NCBI RefSeq assembly: GCF_015832195.1
Contig: NC_052018.1
Coordinates: forward strand, 57,597,666-57,661,665
Reading direction: 5' to 3'
From: Motacilla alba alba
Taxonomy: Eukaryota > Chordata > Aves > Passeriformes > Motacillidae
DNA: 64,000 bases
Position numbers and translations under genes: made by a program. Shown here piece after piece: positions 51,301 to 64,000 of this stretch. How positions within the stretch are numbered: position 1 is the first letter of the stretch; every line of letters begins with the position of its first letter. Under the pieces are notes generated by a model. It saw only the letters and a list, made by a program, of their open reading frames with translations, was not told the DNA's origin and searched no databases.

Positions 51301-54300
51301 AAAAGAAATGTGATTGTATTCCTTGTACTTCCATTGATGGATTTTACTTACCCAGATGCTGAAGATTTGTAGTGAAGAGCTATCAACTGAGATTTCAAAT
51401 GAGGGTGTTTACCCCTCTTGCTCAGCAGATGTGGGAGCAACAAAGATCCCCACTTTTACAACAGAAAAAGAATTCTTCCCTATTCTGCATTGTAGTTGCT
51501 GCATTCTGATTGGAAACCTGCTGCGAAAATTTTTACAATATAAAGCTCTTCTCCCTCATTAACTGAATCACATCAGGTGCAGGAGATAGAAGAATGCTGA
51601 AGCTTCAAACTCAACACACACCTCTCTGTAGACTGGAGGTGCATGCTATTATTCCAGGTTTTTACTTCATTAAATCTCCAGGGATTTTGACTCATTACAT
51701 CTGCTAATCCCAGGATTACTTTTTAATTGCAGTTTTCATCTCATCTGTTGTGCTACCTGTTGCTCCATCAAAGTTGTGCTCACAAGGAAAAGCATGAGAA
51801 AAGGAACCAGGGTAAATTTGTTTCTGTGGTCAGTCGCTGCCTGGAGCTCTCTCACTGGCTTTTAAGTATCTTGTGAAAGCATGACTGAGACTGAAACAGT
51901 TACATCTGAATAGATTAGGCTGTGAACATGTTTATGAACATAGGCAGGTTCACTTACAGGTACATTATGTTCTTGCAGCTAGCTGCATCAATATGGAGAG
52001 GGCAGAGAGGCGCACCAGCTGTGCACAACTGCACCACATTCAGTGCCATATTCAGTGTTTAAATATGAACAAGGCTCTCATTTCAGTCTCAGCTCTTTCC
52101 TTCTCTCCCTGTTGAGTGAATAAATCTGCTTTGTTCCTGTTTATGTGATACAAGTGGGTGAGAATTAGCAGTTTGGAATTACTGGTTTGGGTTATTAACT
52201 TGGGTTCATGAATAAACAGAACGACTGCTGCCAGGGAATCATGCATTAATTATCCTTGAGCTATGCTGATGGAAGAGTGATAGAGAACCAGCAAATATAC
52301 TACAGGCTTTTGACTGTTTTATTATTATTAGAATTGCTAAAAGGAGAAAACTGGAAAAAACTGCTTTTCCTGTCTGCGCCTGGACTGTGCAGGGGGCTGC
52401 AATTGGGGCACCTCCTCTAGAACGTGAATGACGGATGTGTTGTACTTATTATTTTTTTCTCACGATCATTACTAGCCAGTCAGGGAAAGAACAGATCCCA
52501 TTCTGATATCTCTTGCCTTGGACATCCAGTTGGCTTCCATAAAACTGATAACTGAGGCTGTTCATCTTGGGACCACCTCTGGTAATGAAGTTGTTAAGTG
52601 AGACCTGCAGAAAACCCCAGAGAAATGCACTGATTAAACACTTCAGTTTTATCTTCTACTGTTCTTCTTGCCTGTTCTTTTTCACCTTCTTCCTGCCTTG
52701 TGTTTTTTTGAAAAAGCTGTATGGGAAATTATTTGGTTCAACATATGTTAAGGAAGTGGAAACAGCTGGGGGCCAAAGGCAGAATGTGGCTGGCAAGGCA
52801 AGTTGTTATTTTTATACAGAGCTGTTCAGTTAGGTCTCTTTGTGTAGAGACATCATGCCACTTGGCCCAATTTTACCTCGATGCCTCCTATTAATCCTCT
52901 TGCCTTTGAGCATTTTGTCTTAGTAGTTTACACACCTGCATGTTTATGCATTGTGATCCATTGCAGCTTCTCCTTATCTCTCCCTTTCCTCAGCACTTTT
53001 CTCTTCCTTTTCCTCTCCTACAGCAGTTGCCACTCCTACAGATACCAGGGGCAATGGGAGGGGTCTGGCCCGGTTTTGTCTGTCACCTTCCCAGCCCTTC
53101 CTCTTCCCAAGGGCAGGAGAGCCTAGGGTGAAAGCTGGTCTGAAGGAAAAGAAACAACCAACTTCTGCCAAGTTTGAAGAGACAGACCAAGGATGAGTTG
53201 AGAGGGAATTATTAGGCAGGGGAGAGGATGGGATTTCCATGGTGCCCATGGAAATGGTCTAATTTAAGTCATTTGCATGAAGTCATAATGAGAGAGGACT
53301 TAAAACTTCAATTGTGTGGGTGATATTTTCTACTCTGTGTTATTATGTGTAATTACATGTATGTATTTTATTATAATATATTTTAGGGTGATAGAGCAGG
53401 AACTCATGACCACCTATTTTGGGGCAGGAGAAAGCCCGAAGTTATTCCATTAGGAAAAGAGAAATGTTACTCTCTTATAAGAGAAAAAAGTAATGTAGTA
53501 AGTGATGCTGTATCAAGGCAAAGAATAAAATTGTCTCCTCCTTTTTCCCTACCCTTTCCCCATGTGTTTCAAAAATTTCCCCTTGAGTCTATTGCCACTT
53601 ATTCCCAGTAATGAATTCAGCTGAGCAGACTGGCACATTTTTGCCTGTCACGTGGAGATCTTGCATAATGTGGGCGAAGCAAACAGATATACTTGGGTCT
53701 TGATTATACCAAGGACACTTTATATGGCCACAGGGATCACTCTTGGTGTTTTTAGTCAAACATCAAAGACCAAGGCCATTCTGTTATTTCTTCCTGGTTT
53801 GCTAAGGAAAGTGATTTAGTTACAGAGCTCTTACTGCTGTTTTGTTACGTTGTGTACAAACCCTTAAAAATTCCTGGGAACTGACAAACTCTTCCAAGCA
53901 AAACATGATTTTGACCTATTGGCGTTTGTGTGAGAGCTTTGTAGCCTAATTCCTGTGTCAAAGATCCCATTAGACTTATTCAGAGTCAGCATGGCAAGAC
54001 TTAACTTTTGGTTTTGTATTATTGACTCTGAAACAGGAGTTTGGCAGCCTTATGCAGAGAGGAGAAATGAGGGTCAGAGCCACCTCACTGATTCCTGCCA
54101 CAGGAGTCTTTAAAACAGCCTTAATTCTGATAACCTCCCTGACATAATTTCAAACTGTTCCCTTGAACAGTATTTCACTAACAGTATTTCTCAGAATCCA
54201 TCTTTATGTCTTCTAATAGTTTATTTGTTGAAATATATTTAGTATCTTCAAAAACTCAGTAATGAAGTTGCCTGTTCTATGTATTTTATGTGCGAGACAA

Positions 54301-54835
54301 AGTAGCCTTTATGTTATGCAGTGCCATTAAGTGAATACAGGAACATAAAGCTTAATAGCTTAAATGCTCAAACAGTAGACATGGCAGTTGCTTTACCTGA
54401 TTTTTTTTTATTAATGCTTTTGAAGTGTTTACTTGTTATGTATTTATCATATGCAATAAAATGCTCCAAGGGCAAAGAGCAAATGGGTTAAGCCATTGTA
54501 ATAAGTAAAGCTAGTATCAGTTAGCTGGCCATTGCTTTCTCCCATTAAGCTGGAATGGATCTTAGCTCTGGCTGCTGCACTTTTGTTTCTTTAATGTTTT
54601 TTTTTAAGATCCTAGGTTGCAGTTATGCTTTTGTTGGTAATGATAAGCTGTTGGTATTGATGCCAGCTAATTGCTTCATTTCTTCAATCAGATGTTTTCC
54701 ATTTTAGAATCCTTTGATTTCCTATCAGTCAGATGTTAAAAAGCGGAGAGAGGTTCTGTAATAAAACTTTCAAAGAAGAAACAGAAAATAAAATCTATTT
54801 AGAGTCTAACAACATAATTCTTGCCTTCTTTCTAG

Positions 54836-55169
54836 TTCAAAGGGACAAATTACCAGCAGCCTCTGAAAAACCAGGACATGTACAAGACTTCATAAGCCAA
54901 CGATTTCAGGAAATATTGACAGATCTAGTTCTGAGGCAGAACTTCCTGCTTCCTGCCTTGATGGATAAAATACTGACACACACAAATTCATCTGTTCATT
55001 TTGAATATGTGCTGACAGAAGCAGTCTGACTTTCAGAGCAGTATACACTCCAGGTGTACACACTCGGGATGTCCCTGACTACACAGAGCAAGACTCTTGC
55101 ATCCTGTTTGACATCCCGGGGGATTTACAAGAGGAAAACATAAGCTGTCATGGACTTGTGATTGCAAAG
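54836..55169 (+). pseudogene. Exon-like block with a frame break, unknown identity
   Basis: A good acceptor (ttgccttctttctag, AG at 54834-54835) and donor (AAAG|gtatga, GT at 55170) bound 334 nt. The first part is open to a TGA at 55027-55029, with protein-like segments such as HVQDFISQRFQEILTDLVL. From about 55030 the plausible coding frame is the one shifted relative to it, with segments such as VHTRDVPDYTEQDSCILFDI running to the donor. This looks like one exon carrying an indel, or a second exon starting after the ttcag at 55032-55036. I cannot name the family. Confidence 0.3.
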
Positions 55170-57588
55170 GTATGAAGGTGACACCCAGTGTGCTTGCAGG
55201 AGAAGAAGCATTGCCTCCTGCCAGGCTTCAGCACATGTTTGTCTGCATGAAGAGAAGCTGGCTAAACTTTAACAACAGGAGTTCAAAATGGTTTCTGTCA
55301 CTTTCTTTACATTTCTGTTCATTTGTTGCTAACCGCCTCCATCCTTTTGGTCTTCTTTTTGGAAAGACCACATGAAAACATTTTAAAGGAAAAAATCTGA
55401 ACCTGACTTGACTGTGGAAGCATAATATGCCTAAAAGTTTATTATTTTTCCTTTTTTTTTCTGTTGTAACTCAAACAGTTTCAACTAGTCCTAAAAATAT
55501 CAGCCAACTTTGTAGCACTAAAAGATTTTTGCTTTTTCAGTAATTTGCAGCCAGTAGCATTGGTCATAGTTAGAAGATTGCATCACCCAAAGCTGTCTCT
55601 ACTTGCAACAGTTGCTGCATGTTGGAATGATGGACATATTGGTGGAAACCAGCGGTTAAAGCCAAAGTGAACAGCCAAGGAGAGAGATCTCTCAGGAACA
55701 TCTTCTGTCTGTAGGCCTTTAGAAAAGCTTGATTTATAGGAAGCAATACATTGGCATTTAAGCTGTCTAGACATAGGTGTCTACTTTGAATTAATTTTGA
55801 TGGGAGTTATGCCCGGGGTGCTTTTTAAGTGCCAAAAATGCCATTAAAAATGTGGTATGGTTATCTTTTGGGGGCCATTAAAAGAAATAGTTTGTTCAGA
55901 TATTGTACTGACAAAGACAGTATTTAAAAAAAAAAAAAACCAAAACAGCAAACTAGGGAGACTTTGATAAAATAACATACAGCAAATGTAGTTGCATACA
56001 TTAGGTATGTGTATAGTTCTAGTCACACCCATGGTAGGAGTGAAAGCTTCTGTGAGAAGATAACATTAAAGAAGCAGCAAATGTTTGGGGTACAGCTGTG
56101 GTTGTTGGCACTTAATGCACATCTAAACTATGCATCTGAAAGCCATTCAAAGGCCTAACTTGCATAAGAGTGCCAGGAAACACTATTTTTATTTGTAGAC
56201 ATCCTGGACAGCTGTTTTCAGACTATAAAGAAAAGGCAGAGAAGGCACAGAAAGGAAAAAAACCTAAATGTAATGTATCTTCTGGACTGACCAATCTGTC
56301 CTCTTCTTTTGAAACACTGCAAGCTTAAGGAGATTTCAAATAGCTAAAAAGCTGTAATTAGAGCCTTCTTCTGAAACATGCAATTGTTTCCCTGACACTA
56401 TGCAGGAGAGTTCCTGTTTTCCTGTTGTTTTCTGTGGCATAAACATTTATTTTAAATTTCTTTTGTCATCTGGGGAGATGCTGTCTGGGGGAGACGTGCT
56501 TTCACATGACATTCTTCCTTCCCGCTGCTGTTTTTGTGGCCTCAAAGGCAAATGCAGGATATTCCTCTTTCAGTTCCTTCAGTGCCTCTGCTTATTCCAG
56601 TATCTCTGATCAATTAATTTGCAGTGATATCAGCATTTCCAAAGAGCTGATACAACTGTGTGAAACAAACATAGAAAAGACCGGCATTGAATTTCCTAGA
56701 AAAGGCTAAAATGTTCTTCAAGCTTGTATAGATTATAGAGGATTTGAACAATAGCATAAGTAGAGTATTTCAAGTACTGTAATGTAAGTATGATTCAGTT
56801 GATACTAAAATGAGATGAGGATGAACATCAGACTGACATAATTTATCTAGACCCCTTGGGGTCAATAATGAGTTTAGCAAAACCCTCAGAAGACTTTTTT
56901 AATCAATTAGGACAATCCAAAAAAAATTGATCCTCTTTGTGCATGGCCCTGATCTGTACTATCTCTCAAGCCCCTTCCTTGCTGTACTTCTGTGACAACT
57001 ACATGACTCAAGTTGCTTAGCAGGTGATATCCTGTATCAATGCTAGGAGTTAGAAAGGTAGGAGAACTTCAATTAGCTGCTGGTGCACACTGATAATCCT
57101 ATTTAAGATTCTGCATTGCCTTCTGCACGTCATTTCTGTATGGCTACACAGCAGTGATCTGGACTGAGCAGTCCAGTGGATAAGCTGTGCTAACAAAGCA
57201 TTAATGGGAAAAGTCTCATAGGAGACTGGGAACTGCAGAGAGCCCATGTTAAAATTAGCACACAGGTGTGCTCCTACAAGAAGTGCTTGGCCTGATTTAC
57301 CGCATGACCTAATGACTCGTGACCACATGGTTAAACACTGCTGGATAATCTAGCTTAACTTTTTAATAGTTGCAGTAAATCATTTAAGTAAACCTTCAGA
57401 AAGGCAGGTGTGAAGGAAGGAGTTTCTTGGTTGAGATCCTTGTAACCTCAAAAAATGGAAGAGTGACATTAGGAATCATGTCTTTTGAGATGACATGTAA
57501 AGTCCACTTTATTTAAGGTACTTTCTGAAGGCTGTAACTGATAAAAGCACAGAAGTTTCTGTTCATCAGAACAGAAGACAGGAGGCAG

Positions 57589-57602
57589 GTGTGTGTGTGT
57601 GT
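57589..57602. repeat. (GT)7 microsatellite
   Basis: Seven GT units in intergenic sequence. Confidence 0.9.
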
Positions 57603-60600
57603 GCTTTACTCTGAAGAAATCAGCAGGAATTATACTTAAAGATCATGTGGGTTTATCTCCTACTAGGAATTCCATGGCACTAGTTGACCTCGGTCTTCAT
57701 TCAGTAATGCTCTTTCTCCTGTAATGCTCTAAATGACTCTAAAATTGGTTTGCTTTAGCATCATGTGGAAGAGGGAAGGTAGAAAGGAAATATGAATGGT
57801 CAATTGTGTAGCAAACAGAAAATATGTAGCACAGGTTTTAGACAGATGTGCCCATGACCCTGCCCATAAAAGGATATGATAGAAATGATGCTGCAATTTG
57901 TTATAAATTAATTAACCCCTATGGGTAATTAACTTCTTTGTACAAAGATCTATATTTTGTTTGTGATGTGCTTACCTTGCAATTGTTTACTCCACTATTG
58001 CAGGAGGAAAGGTTTTTTTCTTGTCTCAGTGAAGGTTTCAGTATATAGCTTTGGTTGTTGGCAAACTAGCCTGTGTGATACCTATGAAATGTTGGTTATT
58101 TTAGAAATCTGGCTTCTCCTCTCCTCAAGCAGCCTTCCTCCTTCTGACCAGAGCACTGTCATGATGCTAGCCTGCCATCCTAACTATGGAAATTTTCTTT
58201 GTGTCTCTCCCCATAAACCAGATCTTCTGTCCAGGTTAAGGACAGCTGATGCGATCACAAACCAACCATAAATATCGTTGTCCATAAAGAGCTTTTCTTA
58301 GGCCCTGGCATTCCTGTAGAGTTTATAGCAACTGGCAAGGGGTTGGGTCTTTCAGTAGGATCTGTTTTGGGGGAGGGTGTGGACACCAGGCTCTGGCAGA
58401 GGAGAGCGGGGAGTTGGAGGTGTGAGTGTGAGTAGAGGGAAGGAAAGGGCTGCCTGCTAGTCTGCAGGTTGGTGCTACAGCTCAAGGAGAAGGGGCAGAG
58501 AAGGCTGAAGTGGTTTTGGTGGTTGGGATGTCAGTGGGCTGTTTACCCAGGCAATACCACAGCATCTCCAAGTATGGCCCCTTCAGTTGGACTAGGCCTG
58601 AGTATTGGCAGCTGAAGTGAGACATAAATACAGTGTGGGTGTCAGCTGCTCCTTGGTCCCTGCCTGGGTATGCATTCTTACTACCTGATAAATTTTATCT
58701 CTGTTTCAGTGATGATTCACTCTCCCTGAAGGATAATGTACATTGTGTTTACTACAGAGAAGTAGCTTGTAAATAAGCAGTTAATGCAAACTACCTGGCA
58801 CAAATGCACCACTACTTGCAACCTGAAAAATGTAACTTTTCAGGTGACATAGTGTATTTTTGATATTCTTAGTCTTCTAGTTGAAAAATGTCTCTTCCCT
58901 TCTGTATGAGGCTTCTTTACCAGAAGCAGCAGGGTGTGGTTTTGCAGTGGGAAAGATGGATGTGGGAGGAGGCTTAAATTAGATGTCAATAAAATTCAGA
59001 GTAGGAAGGAAAAAGTCATTATGAAAGTGTTTATCACTGTTGCTTCCATTGCCTAAGCAGGTAAGTGTGCCATGAAACCATCAGGTGTCAGGTTCAAAAC
59101 AAACAAGAGATAACAGGCTGCTTCACATGCTACTGCATGTTGAAGTTATGCAATATTTGGCCACAGCATGTCTTGGGGTCCAGAAGTTCTCAGAGCTTCT
59201 GAAACTGGCTTTGAAGGTTCATAGATGAAAGATGGCTTGAGATTTAACAGGCACAAATATACCTACCATGGCTTAAGGTGTCTGTCATACACAAATCCCT
59301 GGAAACAAAGTATGAAATCTTGCAGAATGTCAGTCTGAGCTTTCCATGCTAATTTATTCCTCCCTAATGTCCACTGCTAGCCAGTGTCAAGCACAGTACA
59401 TTGTGCTAGATGCCATTTTTGATCCACCATGAATTTTTTCATGTTCTTAACCAGGCTGTTAGAGGACACATTTGTGCCCGTACTACTGCATCTACACCTG
59501 GAGAAAATGGGGATATCTTGTACTGCTTTAAGTATTGTCAAAAGGATCTAGTCTTTCTGTGTGGATGAGGCAGCAAAAGGCATTTCAGTAACAGCTGGGC
59601 TGAACCAACAGTTTATCCTAAGCTGTGAAGACAGAAATGCAGTAGAAGATATTTTTAATACAATCTTTAATAAAAGTCGGATGTTTAAATTCCATATGAA
59701 AAAGAATACCTTTTAGGCAGGATTGCCTGTTTGAGAGTTCAGTGACTTGACAGTAAAGAGAAATGCTGTTTGGATTTTGAAAACAGAGGGGAAAACAGAG
59801 ACATTCAAATTTGTTATAAGGAAATTTTTATTAGTCTATGGATACCTGCTAAGTTAATTTAACTGGGACTTCATATCCTGTTTTCCCAATTGTGTGATTA
59901 GGAAACTAATGCTGCTTTTTGTAAAGACTGACTGAAAATTTATAATTTTGGCAGGAGACCCTAATGGTTTGCGCACTGCAGGCACCAGCCTGGAAGAAGC
60001 TTGGGTGAAGCTTCTTGCAGAGGGAGAAGAGGAGGCTTTCCAGTAATTTTAATTTCTGTAACTAGGATGAAGTAAGATATTATCCTGTCTCTGATAGTTA
60101 ATGGGCTACAAGTAATTTGTTGGGCACAAGGAGAGGATGAAGTTGCACAGACTAACTTTCTTGGATACTCTGTTGTGGTGCAAGCAAGAAAAATAGCAGA
60201 TAAGCCTTTGATCATGTGATGGAGTCAGTTGCTGGCCACATCTGCCTTCAGGTTGGTCAGCAGGACAAGTGCAAACTGTGGATAGTAAATCTCCAAGATA
60301 GGTTATTGAATATCTGTGTCCATGCTATTAGTCACCTTAGGAGAAAGAAGCCAGGAAAGCCCTTCATACCTCCTGCTCAAGCCTTGCAGAAACCCCCTTG
60401 CCTCATGCATGTGTGTCCTGTGTCCTAACAAGGACATGGAGTCCTAAGAAGGAAATTCAGCAAACCTGCACCCAGCACCTTCCCCTAGTACCTTGGTCTC
60501 GTTTCTCTTAACAGCTTCTCTGAATGGCTTCAAGACCCCTTAGTGCCAAGATCCTGGAATGTGGTGTCCTGGGAACAACTTCTAACCACAAGAAAGAGCC

Positions 60601-62802
60601 TCTCTGTCTCAGGCCAGTGCTGTTGTTGGTCCCTCATTGTAACAGGATAGTAGGAATAAAGATCTACCTTTATTACCTGCATAGGCAGCAAAGTCAAACA
60701 CGGCTGCCAGGAAAGAGGCCCCAGATGCAGCAGTGATAGCTGAGACCAAGAGTTCAAGTGTCTCACTAGACTGGGAGTGCCGTAGGAAGGTGAAGGCTGC
60801 ACTATGGTCTGTTTAGCCCCAAGTCTTAGAGGCAGCAGCCTTGTTTGGCTGAGACCTGAACCTGTCTGCTCCTGCGCAACATCCACCTCGGTTTAGTGTC
60901 CTACCCATGACTCTCCTGCTGTTCCAGTTGTTCCCAAAGCTCTGGATGCAAGTATAAGAGCCAAAACAACTGAGGACAGGACGCTGTTGAAGGCTGACAG
61001 TTTAGGGAACTGTGAGAGCAAGGGAAAGGAGGAGGAGGGGGAGACTTGTTCTCAGCATTCCTACATGCAAGGTTGCTAACATAGCTGTGGTGGTAATGCA
61101 CTGGTGATGTTCTCAAACCTTTTCTGCCTCTCTCTAGCTCACTACATGGGTAGTTTGAACACACAACTATCTGGATTAACCTTGGCTTGGACCATATGCT
61201 TTGAGCTGTAGAATGAATTGGTGGTGAAGTGAGACAACAGAAAGCAGCAATTTCTGGTCAGGAGGCAACCCAAAATTGGGAAGGGGCTTGTGTGACATTC
61301 ATTGTGATTCAGAGGAACCCTGACAGGAAATGTGCAGGTTTGGTAAACAAGCCATAGCACTAAGAAAACATTTGGCTACATGTCACCAATTTTGACTCCC
61401 AAGGGAAACTGATTTGCAAAACATCGTCATTCAGCTTAGCTCTTAGAGGCTGTGCAGGTTTTGCTCAGTAAACATTGCCGTACTCAACAAAGGCTGTTTC
61501 TAGAGAAGAAAGAAAAGGCCAGGTATACAGTTGCTGTGAAGTAAAAGCCTGCAGGCAGAATACCTGACATTCACTTAAAACCCTATAATTCTGCTAGTGA
61601 AGAAAAGAAAATGCTCTCAACTGGCAGATGAAATGTATTCTTTTCCTTGTCTTCTTGTAAAAGGTCAAACAGAAAAAAAAGTCAGGAGGTCAGAAATAAA
61701 TCAGGAACAGTAAAAATAGTCCTTAAGACACTGCACTGTTAACAGTGCTTTTCTTCCTGTAGCCTGATCAAGCTGAAAAAAAAACCCCCCAAAAAACAAA
61801 ACCTGGAGAACCTGCCAAAGCATTAAAAGCAATACAATTGTGTTTTGAAAGGCAATAAAAGCAGGCTGTGTGGGTAAAGGGCTGTGCCATTCACCTTTCA
61901 TCTCTCTGATGGTCATCCAAGGATCTCCTTTGTGATTATAAAGGGTGCCATTTTAAGACCATTTATGTTGTTTGGGAGGGTTATTTGAACTGTATCTATG
62001 CATTGCTGAGGTAACTTTAATTGGTTTGCTGTTTAGGTGATGCAATTAAACTGTTGACCTTCTGATAGCAAAATATCCAAGTGAAATAGTCTTGTTTGGG
62101 TAGGGGCTGTTAAAATGTATAGCAGCTTATTGACATACTTCAGGTTTATTGACCTAACCTTCTGAAGTTACCTTTTGTAATGCAGAAAAGCTCCTCTGTG
62201 CCTCGCATTCATTTCGCAGACTTCCCCCGCACCCCCCGATTTGTCAGGGGCAAGAGCTCAGAGCATCCTTTACTCACTATTTAGTGAAAGTCCTCCTGGA
62301 ATCTTGCATCTGCAGAGAAATACAGTTCTTGAGTTGAACTGTGCCATAGGGCTTCAGTTTTAGCTTGCAAAGGGACCTTTCAGCCATCCCTTCCATGAAG
62401 AAACCCAGGTCAGACACAGGGCATTTGATTCTCAATTTTATATAAAGAGTTAACAACATCTGTGTTTTTCCACATATTCGACACTCATAATTAGAATAAC
62501 TTCTCATGTTACCTTGCTGGTTTATGAACACAGAAGGATTTGTGCATTTATACTGGATGCTCTGATTAGACATAGATTATTTTGTAATATTTTTCTGTTT
62601 GGAGCTAATATCCAGGAAGGAGGGATAGAAGGCTAGACCTGGAATGAGACATCTGTGTGAAGAGGATCTGTCACTTCGTAGATGTAACTGGTGTAGATTA
62701 AGACAAACTAAATTAATTGACCTTTTCTTCTTTGATATCTAAGGGCTACTTCCCATTCTCTGAATTTTGACTAGCTTTTTTTTATCACCATCCTGAAGAT
62801 GA

Positions 62803-62848
62803 TGTCTGTGTCTCTGAAATACGCTTGTCTGTGTCTCTGAAATACGCT
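62803..62848. repeat. Perfect tandem duplication of a 23-base unit
   Basis: A 23-base unit starting TGTCTGTGTCTC and ending AATACGCT occurs at 62803-62825 and is repeated exactly at 62826-62848. Perfect identity suggests a recent duplication, or possibly an assembly artefact. Confidence 0.9.
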
Positions 62849-64000
62849 ACACAATCTCGTCTCCTTTCAACATCTGTCTACCTGCACTTCATTCTCCATG
62901 GGTTGTATCTGTTAGCAATCTGATGGAGAGACTTCTTCTTGAGGTCTTCTGTCTGCCAGAGCAGTTTATCCTTTGTGGTTTAACTATTTTCCTTTTTCAT
63001 ATCCTTAGGTTTTATTTTTGGAAAAAAAAAAAGAAAAAGTAGTGGCAGTGGTTTTCCATACTTCAGATACAGATAATTTCTCTTGACCTGACCAACCAGT
63101 TTGTTTCCTACCCTCTTTTCCCTGCCCCTACCCAAAACAACTTTGCTTGATAATTCAGGTTGCTTTCTGACTTCTGGAGCATGCTTATTCCTTTTCCTAT
63201 GGGGCAATGAAAGCTGGTCCTGCCTGGTTGCTGTGAGTTGTCAGGACATAATTTCAAGTCCTACTCTGAAGAGCTCAGTTATGGTAACTATTTTTTTTCC
63301 TCTCCACCCCCAAGATTTAGCATAAGCCAAAAGGGAAATTAATCTAATGACTCTTAGAAACAAATTTGTAAATTTTTTTATATCATACTTTTGCCACAAC
63401 AGTTTCTAACCCTGTTTTTATGAAATCCATGGAAATTTCCAGTGGATCCAAGTCTGAGGTGGGTGTCTGTCAAGAGTCAGAAAACAAAATGTGGTATGAG
63501 TTAGAAACAGAGATCATATTAACTGTTTTCTTTCCAGTTTCCTCTCAACAGAAAGTTCTGTGGTCCCACATATTTCTTCTTCAGGCTGTTTTCCTAGAGA
63601 AAGTCTGGACAGGCAGTAGGTTAGCAGTTACTCTGCTCCATAAGTTCATGCTTTTTTCAAATTACAACCTGTGAATGAGGTAAAAAAGGTGTGCATTTAC
63701 AACTCCAGTTTCCTGCCAAACTACCTGGGCTCAAGGCACCTCTTCACAGTGACACGTCCAAAGCCAAAAACAGTCCCCATATGGACCATGAGATAAGAAG
63801 TTTTTTTAACTTAATAACATGCCTAATTTTCCCTAAAAAAGCTAAACAAGCACCAGGCTTGTTAGGGTTATTCATCTTTCATGTGGTCATTTCTTTGCTT
63901 AATCTATGAAAGTTATTAGAGGCTGGAATACATATAATTTATACAATATGGTATTGGGACTACAGGGAAAGGTACTACTGTTCAAAGAAGAAAGGGAAAG

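Larger units (their letters stand above)
38309..54835. other. Intergenic sequence, no recognised gene
   Basis: No coding exon with both protein-like translation and splice sites was recognised. It contains the G-rich tract, the hairpin at 45.0 kb, the 16-base direct repeat at 45.4 kb and a CRE-like ttacgtcac at about 49135. An isolated CRE-like octamer can occur by chance. Confidence 0.55.
55170..64000. other. Intergenic or intronic sequence, no recognised gene
   Basis: AT-rich with no recognisable transposon. If the block at 54.8-55.2 kb is a real exon, part of this may be its following intron. A short open block after ttgcag at 56624 (56625-56709) is protein-like but out of phase with that exon. 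The (GT)7 and the 23-base tandem duplication are listed separately. Confidence 0.5.

Noticed and set aside
56625..56709. Short open block after ttgcag, protein-like
   Set aside because: Its acceptor phase does not match the donor of the 54.8-55.2 kb block, and it has no donor of its own. It ends at a stop with no identifiable family.
1..64000. CRISPR arrays, operons, tRNA or rRNA genes, and exons of PPP1R14C or PLEKHG1
   Set aside because: No regularly spaced repeats, no compact prokaryote-like gene packing, no recognisable structural RNA and no exon of the usual mammalian IYD neighbours were found by reading the window.

Overview
This is a stretch of vertebrate nuclear DNA, almost certainly from a bird and probably a songbird. 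The one gene I can name is split into short coding blocks by GT-AG introns. CR1 LINE 3' ends are the main recognisable repeats, there is a decayed endogenous retrovirus pol fragment, and most of the window is AT-rich non-coding sequence with homopolymer and microsatellite tracts. The species is an inference from repeat style, not something the sequence proves.

Layout. Positions 1-13,000 are intergenic, with two diverged CR1-like pieces, poly-T tracts and an inverted repeat near 6.4 kb. At about 13.0-13.6 kb lies a broken retroviral pol (reverse transcriptase) fragment, preceded by an LTR-like start that carries a strong CTCF-type motif. From 17.6 to 29.7 kb the + strand holds the complete five-exon coding sequence of IYD, iodotyrosine deiodinase. 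It encodes 291 residues, all splice sites are canonical, and the FMN-binding and substrate-binding residues are conserved. About 0.7 kb past the stop codon is a small dense CpG cluster at 30.4-30.7 kb, then a CR1 3' end at 30.7-31.3 kb. The rest, 31.6-64 kb, holds no gene I can name. It contains two orphan exon-like blocks, at 31.4-31.6 kb on the minus strand and 54.8-55.2 kb on the plus strand (the latter with a frame break), a 60-base poly-T, a 39-base G-rich run, a consensus CTCF motif at 38.3 kb and several short tandem duplications.

How it works together. IYD is the functional unit: a membrane-anchored flavoenzyme that recovers iodide from mono- and diiodotyrosine for thyroid hormone synthesis. 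CTCF-like motifs on either side, forward at 13.05 kb and reverse at 30.53 kb, are in convergent orientation around IYD, which suggests but does not show an insulated domain. In mammals PPP1R14C and PLEKHG1 flank IYD; I recognised no exon of either here. I found no CRISPR array, bacterial operon or other unusual system. This is an ordinary animal locus, and the findings are modest.
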